This document shows, piece by piece, positions 43,811 through 51,580 of a stretch of 64,000 nt of DNA (position 1 is its first letter; the number at the start of each line of letters is the position of its first letter). A program made the position numbers and the translations under genes. The stretch comes from an uncultured bacterium (GTDB taxonomy: Bacteria; Cyanobacteriota; Vampirovibrionia; Gastranaerophilales; Gastranaerophilaceae). The stretch is from the NCBI GenBank assembly GCA_900319365.1, contig ONOE01000005.1, forward strand, positions 62,001 to 126,000, in the 5' to 3' direction. The notes beneath the pieces are model-generated. The model was not told the DNA's origin, made no database searches, and was given only the letters and a program-made list of their open reading frames with translations.

Positions 43811-46639
43811 ATGACAGACAAAATTAAAATAGTTGGTGCAAAAGAACATAACTTAAAGAATGTATCATTAGAAATCCCCAAAAACGAGCTGGTAGTCTTT
43901 ACCGGCGTATCAGGTTCGGGGAAAAGTTCTCTTGCGTTTGATACGATTTTTGCAGAAGGACAAAGGCGCTATGTCGAAAGCCTTTCAACTTACGCAAGAC
44001 AATTTTTGGGACAGCTTGATAAGCCTGATGTTGAATATATTGACGGATTATCTCCTGCCATATCGATTGATCAAAAATCAACCAGCAACAACCCCAGATC
44101 AACCGTCGGAACCATAACCGAAATTTATGATTATTTAAGGCTGATGTACGCAAGAATCGGCACTCCTTACTGCCCGAAATGCGGCAAGAAAATTAAGCCC
44201 CAAACTCTTGATGAAATCGTAAATAAAATCATGCAGCTTGAAGAAGGTACCAAAATTCAAATTTTAGCACCGATTGTAAGGGGCAAAAAAGGAGAATATT
44301 CTTCCACTTTTAAAGAACTGCATCAAGAAGGCTTTGTCAGAGTAAAAGTTGACGGCAAAACATACAGCCTTGATGAATATGATATTGAACTTGAAAAAAC
44401 AAAAAGACACGATATAAGTATCGTTGTAGATAGAATTGTCGTAAAAGAAAAAGCGCTTTCGAGAATAACAGACAGCGTTGAAACAGCCTTGAAAAGAGCC
44501 GACGGAATTGTAAATATTGACATCATCGGAGGAGAAGAAAAAATCTTCAGTGAAAAACTCGCATGTTCTGATTGCGGATTGAGTTTTGAAGAATTGACCC
44601 CAAGAATTTTTTCATTCAACGCTCCTTACGGTGCATGCGAAAGATGCGGCGGCTTAGGTGCGGATTTTGTGGTAGATCCCGATTTGGTTGTTCCCGATAA
44701 GACAAAATCTATTAACGAAAACGCTATTTATGCTTGGGACAGACCCGCAACAACTTATTACAAAGATATGCTTGCATCGGTTTGCTCGGCATACGATATT
44801 AACCCCGATACTCCGTTTAAAGATTTATCTGAAAAAGAGCAAGATATTATTCTCTACGGCTCAAACGAACTTATAAGAATGCGAATAAAAGATTTCGGCA
44901 CAGGCAGATATCAAACAAGAGTAATGCCGTTTATCGGAGTTATTCCGTATTTAGAAAAAAAATACAACGAAACAAACGGTGATTATTGGAGAGAAGAAAT
45001 TGAGCCGTTTATGGTTGCAAAACCTTGCCTCAAATGCCATGGTGCAAGGTTAAAAGAATTTCCGCTTGCCGTTAAGATTAAAGATAAAAATATTTTTGAA
45101 TTTACTCAAATGTCAATTGATGACGAGTTTCAATTTATCACGGATTTATATCTTGATTTATCTCAATATCAATTAAAAATTGCAAAACAGATACTTGATG
45201 AAATTCGGGCAAGGTTGAAATTCTTAATAGATGTCGGCTTGCACTATTTAAACCTTTCACGCCGAGCAGGAACACTTTCAGGCGGCGAAGCACAGAGAAT
45301 AAGACTTGCCTCACAAATCGGCAGCGGATTATCGGGAGTTTTGTATGTTCTTGATGAACCGTCAATCGGCTTGCACCAAAGAGATAACGATATGCTTATT
45401 AAAACGCTCTTTAAGCTGCGTAATTTAGGCAACACTTTGATTGTTGTCGAGCACGACGAGGACACCATAAGAAGTGCCGATTATATAGTTGATATAGGGC
45501 CTAAAGCAGGCGAGGACGGCGGCAAAGTTATTGCTCAGGGTAAAGTAGAAGATATTATCGCCGCAAAAAATTCTATAACGGGTAAATATTTAAGCGGAGA
45601 AAAATTTATTCCCATTCCCGACAAATTAAGGGAGGGTAACGGGCAATTCCTTCAAATCAAAAATGCACACCTTAACAATTTAAAAAATATTGATGTTGAT
45701 ATACCTTTAGGCAAAATCGTTGTATTAACGGGGGTCTCAGGTAGCGGAAAATCAACATTGATGCAGGATTTGCTATACCAGTTTGCTATTCACAAACTCA
45801 GAAAAAACAAACCAAAACCCCAAGGTGTTGACGATATTTTGGGGTTTGAAAATATTGATAAAGTAATCAATATAGATCAATCACCCATCGGCAAAACTCC
45901 TCGTTCAAACCCTGCAACGTATACAGATGTTTTCTCGCAAATTCGTGATGTATTTGCCAAAACAAACGAAGCCAAGGTCAGAGGCTATAAACCCGGCAGA
46001 TTCAGCTTTAACGTAAAAGGCGGAAGATGCGAAGCCTGCAAAGGCGACGGGCTTGTTAAAATTGAAATGAACTTTTTGTCTGACGTTTACGTAAAATGCG
46101 ACGTTTGCAAAGGTAAGCGATACAACAGAGAAACTCTTGAAGTAAAATACAAGGGCAAAAATATCTCTGAAGTTCTTGATATGAGTATTAAAGAAGCGCT
46201 TAAATTCTTTGAAAACGTTCCGTCGATTAAAAGAAAACTTCAAACTCTAAATGATGTCGGACTGGATTATATGAAACTCGGACAAAGTTCAACGACTCTG
46301 TCAGGCGGGGAAGCTCAAAGAATAAAATTAGCCTCCGAATTAAACAAACGTTCAACGGGTAAAACTCTTTATCTGCTTGATGAACCGTCTGTCGGCCTTC
46401 ATTGGGCGGATTTGGATAAACTCGTAAAAATCCTGCACGCTCTGGCAGATCAGGGAAATACTATTTTAATGATTGAACATAATCTTGATTTAATAAAAAT
46501 TGCCGATCATATTATTGACTTAGGACCCGAAGGCGGGCTTGGAGGCGGTCAAATAGTCGCTCAGGGTACACCGAAACAAATCATGAAATGTGAAAAATCT
46601 TACACAGGCAAATATTTAAAAATGTATTTGGATAAATAA
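43811..46639 (+). CDS. uvrA: Excinuclease ABC subunit A
   Basis: The 942-residue UvrA is the DNA-damage-scanning ATPase of nucleotide excision repair. It has Walker A GVSGSGKSSLAFDTIF (31-46), the UvrB-interaction region with ARQFLGQLDKPDVEYIDGLS, zinc sites CPKCGKK, CSDCGLSF...CERCGG and CEACKGDG...CDVCKGKR, signature LSGGEAQRIRLAS and LSGGEAQRIKLAS, and the second Walker A GVSGSGKSTLMQDLL. The length is normal. No recognisable SOS box was found upstream. The shorter UvrA-like protein at 23946 is its paralogue; uvrB is not in the window. Confidence 0.96.
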   Translation: MTDKIKIVGAKEHNLKNVSLEIPKNELVVFTGVSGSGKSSLAFDTIFAEGQRRYVESLSTYARQFLGQLDKPDVEYIDGLSPAISIDQKSTSNNPRSTVGTITEIYDYLRLMYARIGTPYCPKCGKKIKPQTLDEIVNKIMQLEEGTKIQILAPIVRGKKGEYSSTFKELHQEGFVRVKVDGKTYSLDEYDIELEKTKRHDISIVVDRIVVKEKALSRITDSVETALKRADGIVNIDIIGGEEKIFSEKLACSDCGLSFEELTPRIFSFNAPYGACERCGGLGADFVVDPDLVVPDKTKSINENAIYAWDRPATTYYKDMLASVCSAYDINPDTPFKDLSEKEQDIILYGSNELIRMRIKDFGTGRYQTRVMPFIGVIPYLEKKYNETNGDYWREEIEPFMVAKPCLKCHGARLKEFPLAVKIKDKNIFEFTQMSIDDEFQFITDLYLDLSQYQLKIAKQILDEIRARLKFLIDVGLHYLNLSRRAGTLSGGEAQRIRLASQIGSGLSGVLYVLDEPSIGLHQRDNDMLIKTLFKLRNLGNTLIVVEHDEDTIRSADYIVDIGPKAGEDGGKVIAQGKVEDIIAAKNSITGKYLSGEKFIPIPDKLREGNGQFLQIKNAHLNNLKNIDVDIPLGKIVVLTGVSGSGKSTLMQDLLYQFAIHKLRKNKPKPQGVDDILGFENIDKVINIDQSPIGKTPRSNPATYTDVFSQIRDVFAKTNEAKVRGYKPGRFSFNVKGGRCEACKGDGLVKIEMNFLSDVYVKCDVCKGKRYNRETLEVKYKGKNISEVLDMSIKEALKFFENVPSIKRKLQTLNDVGLDYMKLGQSSTTLSGGEAQRIKLASELNKRSTGKTLYLLDEPSVGLHWADLDKLVKILHALADQGNTILMIEHNLDLIKIADHIIDLGPEGGLGGGQIVAQGTPKQIMKCEKSYTGKYLKMYLDK

Positions 46640-46778
46640 TTATTGCCTTTTATTTCTAATTCTGCTAATATATCCTTGTAGATTTTCCGTTAAAAAAATT
46701 TATTTTTTGTTTTAAAAGAAATAAATAAAAAAAAAGGAAGTACAATATATATATAAACCATAAAAGGAGTAATATAAA

Positions 46779-47195
46779 ATGAAAAAATTGTTAAGTGTAA
46801 TTGTTTGTGCAGTCCTTGCTTTCGGCGTTGCAATATCTGCTCAGGCAAAGACTATTCAAGTGTCTGCACTGGAAGATTTTAATACGGGAAACCCTCCCGC
46901 TGAATTGCATGTTCAAATGAATGCCAATACAAGACTTGATTATGATTTAATGTTATTTCAAGGATATCAGGTTACGGGGAAAGTTGTTCCTCAACAGGGC
47001 GGATTTGAATTTACACCGACAAGCTATGTAAACTTTCAAGAAGAACAGGTTCCTATAGCAAAAGCTTATCCCGCATTCTTCAAAGGACCATCGGTATTAA
47101 TCAGACAAGATCAACCGTTTTTGTTAATATTCCCCGAAAACGGACCTGATACATTCCAATATTATGTACCGAGTTCAGACGATATAAATAAGTAA
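46779..47195 (+). CDS. Small secreted protein of unknown function
   Basis: The 138-residue protein has a clear signal peptide (MKKLLSVIVCAVLAFGVAIS then AQA-K, cleavage near 23). The mature region is beta-rich (IQVSALEDFNTGNPPAELHV, LMLFQGYQVTGKVVPQQGGF) with no cysteine and no metal motif. A possible reading is a DUF4384/C-terminal beta-domain type envelope protein, but I cannot name a family. AAAAGGAG is the ribosome site. Terminated at 47208. Confidence 0.7.
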   Translation: MKKLLSVIVCAVLAFGVAISAQAKTIQVSALEDFNTGNPPAELHVQMNANTRLDYDLMLFQGYQVTGKVVPQQGGFEFTPTSYVNFQEEQVPIAKAYPAFFKGPSVLIRQDQPFLLIFPENGPDTFQYYVPSSDDINK

Positions 47196-47207
47196 ACGAT
47201 TTGTAAT

Positions 47208-47245
47208 ATAAGCGAATAAGATAATAAACTTATTCGCTTATAATC
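47208..47245 (+). terminator. Terminator after the small secreted protein
   Basis: ATAAGCGAATAAG pairs perfectly with CTTATTCGCTTAT over an eight-base loop, followed by AATCTTTTA. Confidence 0.8.
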
Positions 47246-47272
47246 TTTTATTACTAATATAAAGAGAGCAGA

Positions 47273-48322
47273 ATGGTAAAATATTTTCACGATTCAATAT
47301 TTGTTACAATCGCCGGTATTCTTATTGCTTATTTTTGGGGTGAACACGTAAAGCCCGGCGGCGGATTGATGGCGGTATTCATTGCATGTGTACTTGCAAT
47401 ACTTGAAATAAGCTTATCTTTTGATAATGCTGTTGTTAACGCAATGAAATTAAAAAATATGTCAAAAAAATGGCAGCACAGATTTTTGACATGGGGCATT
47501 GTCATTGCGGTATTCGGGATGAGATTTTTGTTCCCGATACTTGTTGTTGCAGTCTTTGCCCATCTTGATATGCTGACTGTTACAAAGATTGCGTTAAATG
47601 ATAGTGATAAATATGCGCATTATCTGTCTTTATCCCACGCACCGATTGTTACATTCGGCGGATTGTTCCTCACAATGCTGTTTTTATATTACTTTTTCAA
47701 TAATGAAAAAAAAATTCATTGGATAACCTGTGTTGAAAAGCCTTTATCCTACCTTGACCATTTTAAAGGGATAGAAATAGTTATATCTTTGCTTATAATA
47801 ATTTTCCTGCAAACATTTATACCTGAGGAAGAAAAAGTTTCCGTAATCATTGCGGGAATGGTCGGGATTATAACGTTTCTTACGATTGAAGGGATTTCAC
47901 AATTTTTGGAGCACCACGAACAGGAAAGACTTGCCAAATGCGTTTCAAGCGGGGCAGCCTGCACGGGATTGGTAAGTTTTCTGTATTTGGAACTTATAGA
48001 TGCATCGTTTTCATTAGACGGGGTCTTAGGAGCCTTTGCATTGAGTGATGATATTATAATCATAGCGGTCGGTCTTGGTATCGGAGCTATGTTTGTAAGA
48101 TCTCTAACCTTACTTATAGTTGATACAAATACGCTTGCAAAATTCAGATACCTTGAACACGGCGCACATTGGGCAATCGGAGCTCTGGCTATTATAATGC
48201 TTGTTACAACAGTAAAACAGGTACCCGAAGTAGTAACAGGTTTAATCGGCTTGTTCTTTATTGTTGCGGCATTAATTTCTTCAATTGTTTATAATAAAAA
48301 ACATGCACAAGACGAAGAATAG
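47273..48322 (+). CDS. DUF475/TerC-like integral membrane protein
   Basis: The 349-residue protein has about nine membrane helices and the TerC-superfamily acidic motifs: LEISLSFDNAVVNAMKL (about 43-59) and LELIDASFSLDGVLGAFALS (about 240-259), with the paired intramembrane Asp residues. TerC/DUF475 proteins are implicated in metal (Mn2+ or other) export or metalation of exported enzymes. No yybP-ykoY manganese riboswitch is visible in the 31-base space upstream. AAAGAGAG precedes the ATG. Confidence 0.85.
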   Translation: MVKYFHDSIFVTIAGILIAYFWGEHVKPGGGLMAVFIACVLAILEISLSFDNAVVNAMKLKNMSKKWQHRFLTWGIVIAVFGMRFLFPILVVAVFAHLDMLTVTKIALNDSDKYAHYLSLSHAPIVTFGGLFLTMLFLYYFFNNEKKIHWITCVEKPLSYLDHFKGIEIVISLLIIIFLQTFIPEEEKVSVIIAGMVGIITFLTIEGISQFLEHHEQERLAKCVSSGAACTGLVSFLYLELIDASFSLDGVLGAFALSDDIIIIAVGLGIGAMFVRSLTLLIVDTNTLAKFRYLEHGAHWAIGALAIIMLVTTVKQVPEVVTGLIGLFFIVAALISSIVYNKKHAQDEE

Positions 48323-48356
48323 TTAAATTCTTCGATAAAAAACAATTTGAGATATG

Positions 48357-48391
48357 AATGATATGAATTTAGTATAATATCATTATTTTTT
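48357..48391 (+). terminator. Weak AT-rich terminator
   Basis: AATGATAT (48357-48364) pairs with ATATCATT (48377-48384), followed by ATTTTTTG. It lies between the DUF475 gene and the convergent glycosidase gene. Confidence 0.45.
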
Positions 48392-48420
48392 GACCGATTT
48401 CAGCGAATATTTTCAGCAAT

Positions 48421-49689
48421 CTATCCGCCGATTTTTTTAGATATGACAACAGCATTTGAAAGAGCGATACCTCCGGGTTGTGCAGGTTTGTTTACTATAG
48501 AACCGTTTACATACATGACAGTCGACCCGCCGCCATCTAAATTTATTGCATTTATGCAGCCTAACGATCTCATAAACCCTGCAAGTTCATACAACGTAAG
48601 GCCGACCGAACTTCCTTCCCTGCCGTCAACCGCAACGATAATTAAATTGTTGTCGCTTGTGTATCCAATGGCAGTTCTGGGATTTTTGCCTCCGATAGAA
48701 CCTAATTTTTCTTCAGACATATCTATAAATATATTTCCGTCTTTGACCAAATACGGTCCGCCGCTTATTATATGCTTAACATTTTCCCATTTGGGATTTA
48801 ATCCTATATCAATATTTACGGAATCTGCACCGTATAATGCGTTCAATTTTGATTTAGGTCCGACAAGAACAAAACCGTTTTCGGGAATTGAAAGAGGATT
48901 TGCGGAAGCTCTGAGGATTTTGCCGTTTAAAATTTGCAATTGAGCCCCGCCCTTAGGAGATGCGGGAGCGTATTTACCCCAATCTCTTGTATATGCCAAA
49001 ACGTAAGATGATAACATTCTGGGCTGGTTTATATTATCAATTTTAATTTGGGTATTGTTTCCCGTGATTTTTCCGTCAAACTCGATTCTGCTGACGTCAT
49101 ATCCGTTATCAAAAATTCCCAAAGCTACTCTGTTATAAATAGGTCCCGTATAGATTTTTCTGTTAATAACAAGAGTACCGAGCGGAACGCCGGTTTGAGG
49201 TTTGAAAAATCCGCCGTTAACCGCAACGATTGAATTTGTTCTGCCGGCTATAGTGCGAACGGTATTTTTGCGATTTAAAGACATATCAGATGCGGTTGCA
49301 GGCATAAGTTCATAGTCTTTTGCAACATCCTGGTTCAGCTCAACAACGTTTATTCTGACAGGACGACCCGAGAAATATTTTGTCATTTTTACATGTTTAA
49401 TGCCGTCTGCAACATTATTTACTCTCATGCCTTTGTATTTTGCGGCAATTTTTTGGTCGAAAAGCTCTTTTTGATATGCGGGACTAATTTCTGATATTAA
49501 CTTTTCTTTTGCCTTGTACATAGACGGTGCAGAAATTACGGTGTTTGCAATCAAATCATTTGCATACATCGGAGTTTGGAATGAAATATTCGATACTGCC
49601 AAAATGAATAAAAGAGAAATGGCAAGGAGGTACTCACCCGCTTTATTTGGCAGCTCAAAACCAATATTCTTAAAAGTTAACGTATCCAT
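48421..49689 (-). CDS. Phosphodiester glycosidase (NAGPA) family protein
   Basis: The 422-residue protein has a signal-anchor helix (about 20-37, YLLAISLLFILAVSNISF) and an extracytoplasmic NAGPA domain: SIVAVNGGFFKPQTGVPLG (about 155-173), NPRTAIGYT, IIVAVDGREGSSVGLTLYEL and NAINLDGGGSTVMYVNG (about 385-401). These are the hallmark motifs of the family, related to the human mannose-6-phosphate uncovering enzyme. Bacterial members act on envelope polysaccharides such as phosphodiester-linked glycans. Translation initiation may be controlled by the leader at 49690-49804. Confidence 0.9.
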   Translation of the reverse strand: MDTLTFKNIGFELPNKAGEYLLAISLLFILAVSNISFQTPMYANDLIANTVISAPSMYKAKEKLISEISPAYQKELFDQKIAAKYKGMRVNNVADGIKHVKMTKYFSGRPVRINVVELNQDVAKDYELMPATASDMSLNRKNTVRTIAGRTNSIVAVNGGFFKPQTGVPLGTLVINRKIYTGPIYNRVALGIFDNGYDVSRIEFDGKITGNNTQIKIDNINQPRMLSSYVLAYTRDWGKYAPASPKGGAQLQILNGKILRASANPLSIPENGFVLVGPKSKLNALYGADSVNIDIGLNPKWENVKHIISGGPYLVKDGNIFIDMSEEKLGSIGGKNPRTAIGYTSDNNLIIVAVDGREGSSVGLTLYELAGFMRSLGCINAINLDGGGSTVMYVNGSIVNKPAQPGGIALSNAVVISKKIGG

Positions 49690-49804
49690 AGTTATACCTG
49701 CTTTATTACTTAAAGAGTAACCTGCGGATACCTTTTTTATTTAAGAGTGGTTGTGGGGTATAACACTCATCGGAAACCTATGAGGGTAAATAGGAACTTC
49801 CTAC
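49690..49804 (-). promoter_or_regulatory. Structured leader that can hide the ribosome site
   Basis: On the minus strand GTTATACC (49764-49757) can pair perfectly with GGTATAAC (49698-49691), which covers the GG of the only Shine-Dalgarno-like AGG (49699-49697) seven bases before the ATG. Inside lie TTACT-CTTTA-AGTAA (49720-49706). Outside lies CTCAT-N9-ATGAG (49784-49766). A perfect short palindrome, TAGGAA-C-TTCCTA, is at 49791-49803. It matches no riboswitch class I can name. Confidence 0.45.
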
Positions 49805-50037
49805 TATTATTGTAACATATTTTAACATTTTTCTCAATATTTTTGCGAAAATTTTGGGAAAAATTTTACAATTTGAAATAAGGGCAAAGTTACACTTGTT
49901 AAGGGCTTGAGGGTATTTCATACACTTGTAATTTTGGTATTTTTTTGCCTAAATTTTTGTTAGGCTATTCGCTCATTTTTAAAGAAATTGCCCTGCACAT
50001 TCTGTGCTGGGCAATTTCGAAATTAAAAACTATTTGA
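49805..50037. other. Gap with direct repeats and a glnA 3' hairpin
   Basis: No gene is present. TACACTTGT occurs at 49891 and again at 49921, exactly 30 bases apart, perhaps a paired regulator site for the glycosidase gene. A strong hairpin at 49984-50018 (GAAATTGCCC/GGGCAATTTC plus GCACA/TGTGC) lies 20 bases past the glnA stop and probably protects or ends that mRNA, though the T run after it is weak. GCCTAA/TTAGGC at about 49951-49970 is a smaller hairpin. Confidence 0.45.
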
Positions 50038-51402
50038 TTAATATTTTGCCAAATATTTATCAATTTCCCATTGAGAAACATAAGTTCTGAATGAATCCCA
50101 TTCTTTTTTCTTGGTAGACATAAATTCTTTAAAGATATGTTCTCCTAAAGCTGCATGAGTAACGAGGGATTTATCCATAAGCTCGATTGCTTCTGCCAAA
50201 CTTCCGGGCAATGAATCGATTCTTTGTTTTTTACGTTCTTTCGGGGTTAATTTGTAAATATTACTTTCAACCGGAGCAGGCGGATCAATTTTGTTTCTGA
50301 TACCGTCCATACAAGCTTCCAAGATTGCTGCAAAAGCCAAATACGGATTGCAAGACGGATCAGGCGATCTCAATTCAACCCTTGTCGAAATACCTCTTTT
50401 TGCGGGAACTCTTAACAGAGCACTTCTGTTTGCAAGGGACCACGCAAGATAAACGGGAGCTTCATACCCGGGAACTAATCTTTTGTAGCTGTTTACAAGC
50501 GGGTTTGTGATAGCGGTGAAGTTTTTAACATGTTTTAAAATACCGCCGACAGAGTATTTTGCAACTTCTGACAATTGATATTCCGCATCTTTATCATAGA
50601 ACGCATTTTTACCGTCTTTAAACAATGAAATGTTGCAATGCATACCCGAACCGTTTATTCCGAAAATCGGTTTCGGCATAAATGTTGCATGCAAATTGTG
50701 TTTTGTCGCAATAGCTCTTACGGCAATTTTAAATGTTGTAACGTTATCTGCCGCAGTCAAAATATCTGCATATTTAAAATCTATTTCGTGCTGACCGTCT
50801 GCAACTTCGTGATGAGATGCTTCAATATCAAAACCCATTTCCTGTAAGGTCAAAACGATATCAGATCTTACATCTTCCCCCAAATCCTCGGGACCTACGT
50901 CATAATACCCTGCATGGTCTTGCGTTGTAGTTGTGATATTGCCGTCTTTATCCTTTGCAAATAAGAAAAATTCGGCTTCAGCGCCGATATTCATTGAAAA
51001 GCCCATTTTTTCGGCAGCTTCCATTACTCTTTTTAAGTTGCATCTCGGGCATCCCTCAAACGGGGTTCCGTCGGCATTGTAAATATCACAAATCAAACGA
51101 GCGGAATTTACGCCCTCCTTTTCCCTCCACGGCAGGATTTGGAAACTTGTAACATCAGGATGGAAGAACATATCCGATGTTTCAATACTTCTAAAACCTT
51201 TAATAGACGAACCGTCAAGCATTATTTCATTATTCAAAGCCTTGTCTATCTGCTCTGACGGAACGGTCATATTTTTAACCTGTCCGTTTATATCGACGAA
51301 CTGCAATTTTATAAACTTGATATTGTACTCATTTATAAGCCTTTTAACATCCTCCGCCGTAAATACTTTCCCATCTCTCCTTTTGTGCGTAAATTCTGTC
51401 AT
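50038..51402 (-). CDS. glnA: Type I glutamine synthetase, alpha subclass
   Basis: The 454-residue enzyme makes glutamine from glutamate, ammonia and ATP. It has the beta-grasp N-domain with VDINGQVKNMTVP, DGSSIKGFRSIETSDM (with the feedback Arg), the metal/ATP core GAEAEFFLF, ASHHEVADGQHEIDF, KPIFGINGSGMHCN and RVPAKRGISTRVELRSPDPS. It lacks the NLYDLPPEE adenylylation loop (SNIYKLTPKER is present), so it is the GSI-alpha feedback type. It ends W-x-x-x-x-T-Y-V-S-Q-W-E as in the Bacillus enzyme. A possible promoter, TTGACC with TATATC, lies about 55-75 bases upstream on the minus strand. Confidence 0.95.
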   Translation of the reverse strand: MTEFTHKRRDGKVFTAEDVKRLINEYNIKFIKLQFVDINGQVKNMTVPSEQIDKALNNEIMLDGSSIKGFRSIETSDMFFHPDVTSFQILPWREKEGVNSARLICDIYNADGTPFEGCPRCNLKRVMEAAEKMGFSMNIGAEAEFFLFAKDKDGNITTTTQDHAGYYDVGPEDLGEDVRSDIVLTLQEMGFDIEASHHEVADGQHEIDFKYADILTAADNVTTFKIAVRAIATKHNLHATFMPKPIFGINGSGMHCNISLFKDGKNAFYDKDAEYQLSEVAKYSVGGILKHVKNFTAITNPLVNSYKRLVPGYEAPVYLAWSLANRSALLRVPAKRGISTRVELRSPDPSCNPYLAFAAILEACMDGIRNKIDPPAPVESNIYKLTPKERKKQRIDSLPGSLAEAIELMDKSLVTHAALGEHIFKEFMSTKKKEWDSFRTYVSQWEIDKYLAKY

Positions 51403-51524
51403 ACTTGCCTCTTTTCTTATACAAATTTTTACTTTTAAAGGATATAATTTTTTTTTAAATTGGTCAAGTAAAGATTTTATAAAGATGCTCTTAAAACCTG
51501 ACTGTTAAACTCCCATAAGAGCAC

Positions 51525-51565
51525 AAAAAGACAGTCTTTCAAAGATTTTGAAAGGCTGTCTTTTT
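51525..51565. terminator. leuS terminator, bidirectional
   Basis: AAAAAGACAG-T-CTTTCAAA pairs with TTTGAAAG-G-CTGTCTTTTT around GATT, 16 bases after the leuS stop. A further seven-base inverted repeat, GCTCTTA/TAAGAGC (51487-51522), lies next to it on the glnA side. Confidence 0.88.
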
Positions 51566-51580
51566 ATTTGTTATTTATTA

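Noticed and set aside
48443-48943. 166-codon open frame on the plus strand
   Set aside because: It is antisense to the phosphodiester glycosidase, which has clear family motifs; no ribosome site or known domain.
49690-49804. c-di-AMP (ydaO-type) riboswitch
   Set aside because: A short ATCCGCAGGTTACTC resembles part of the ydaO consensus, but the other conserved blocks are missing.
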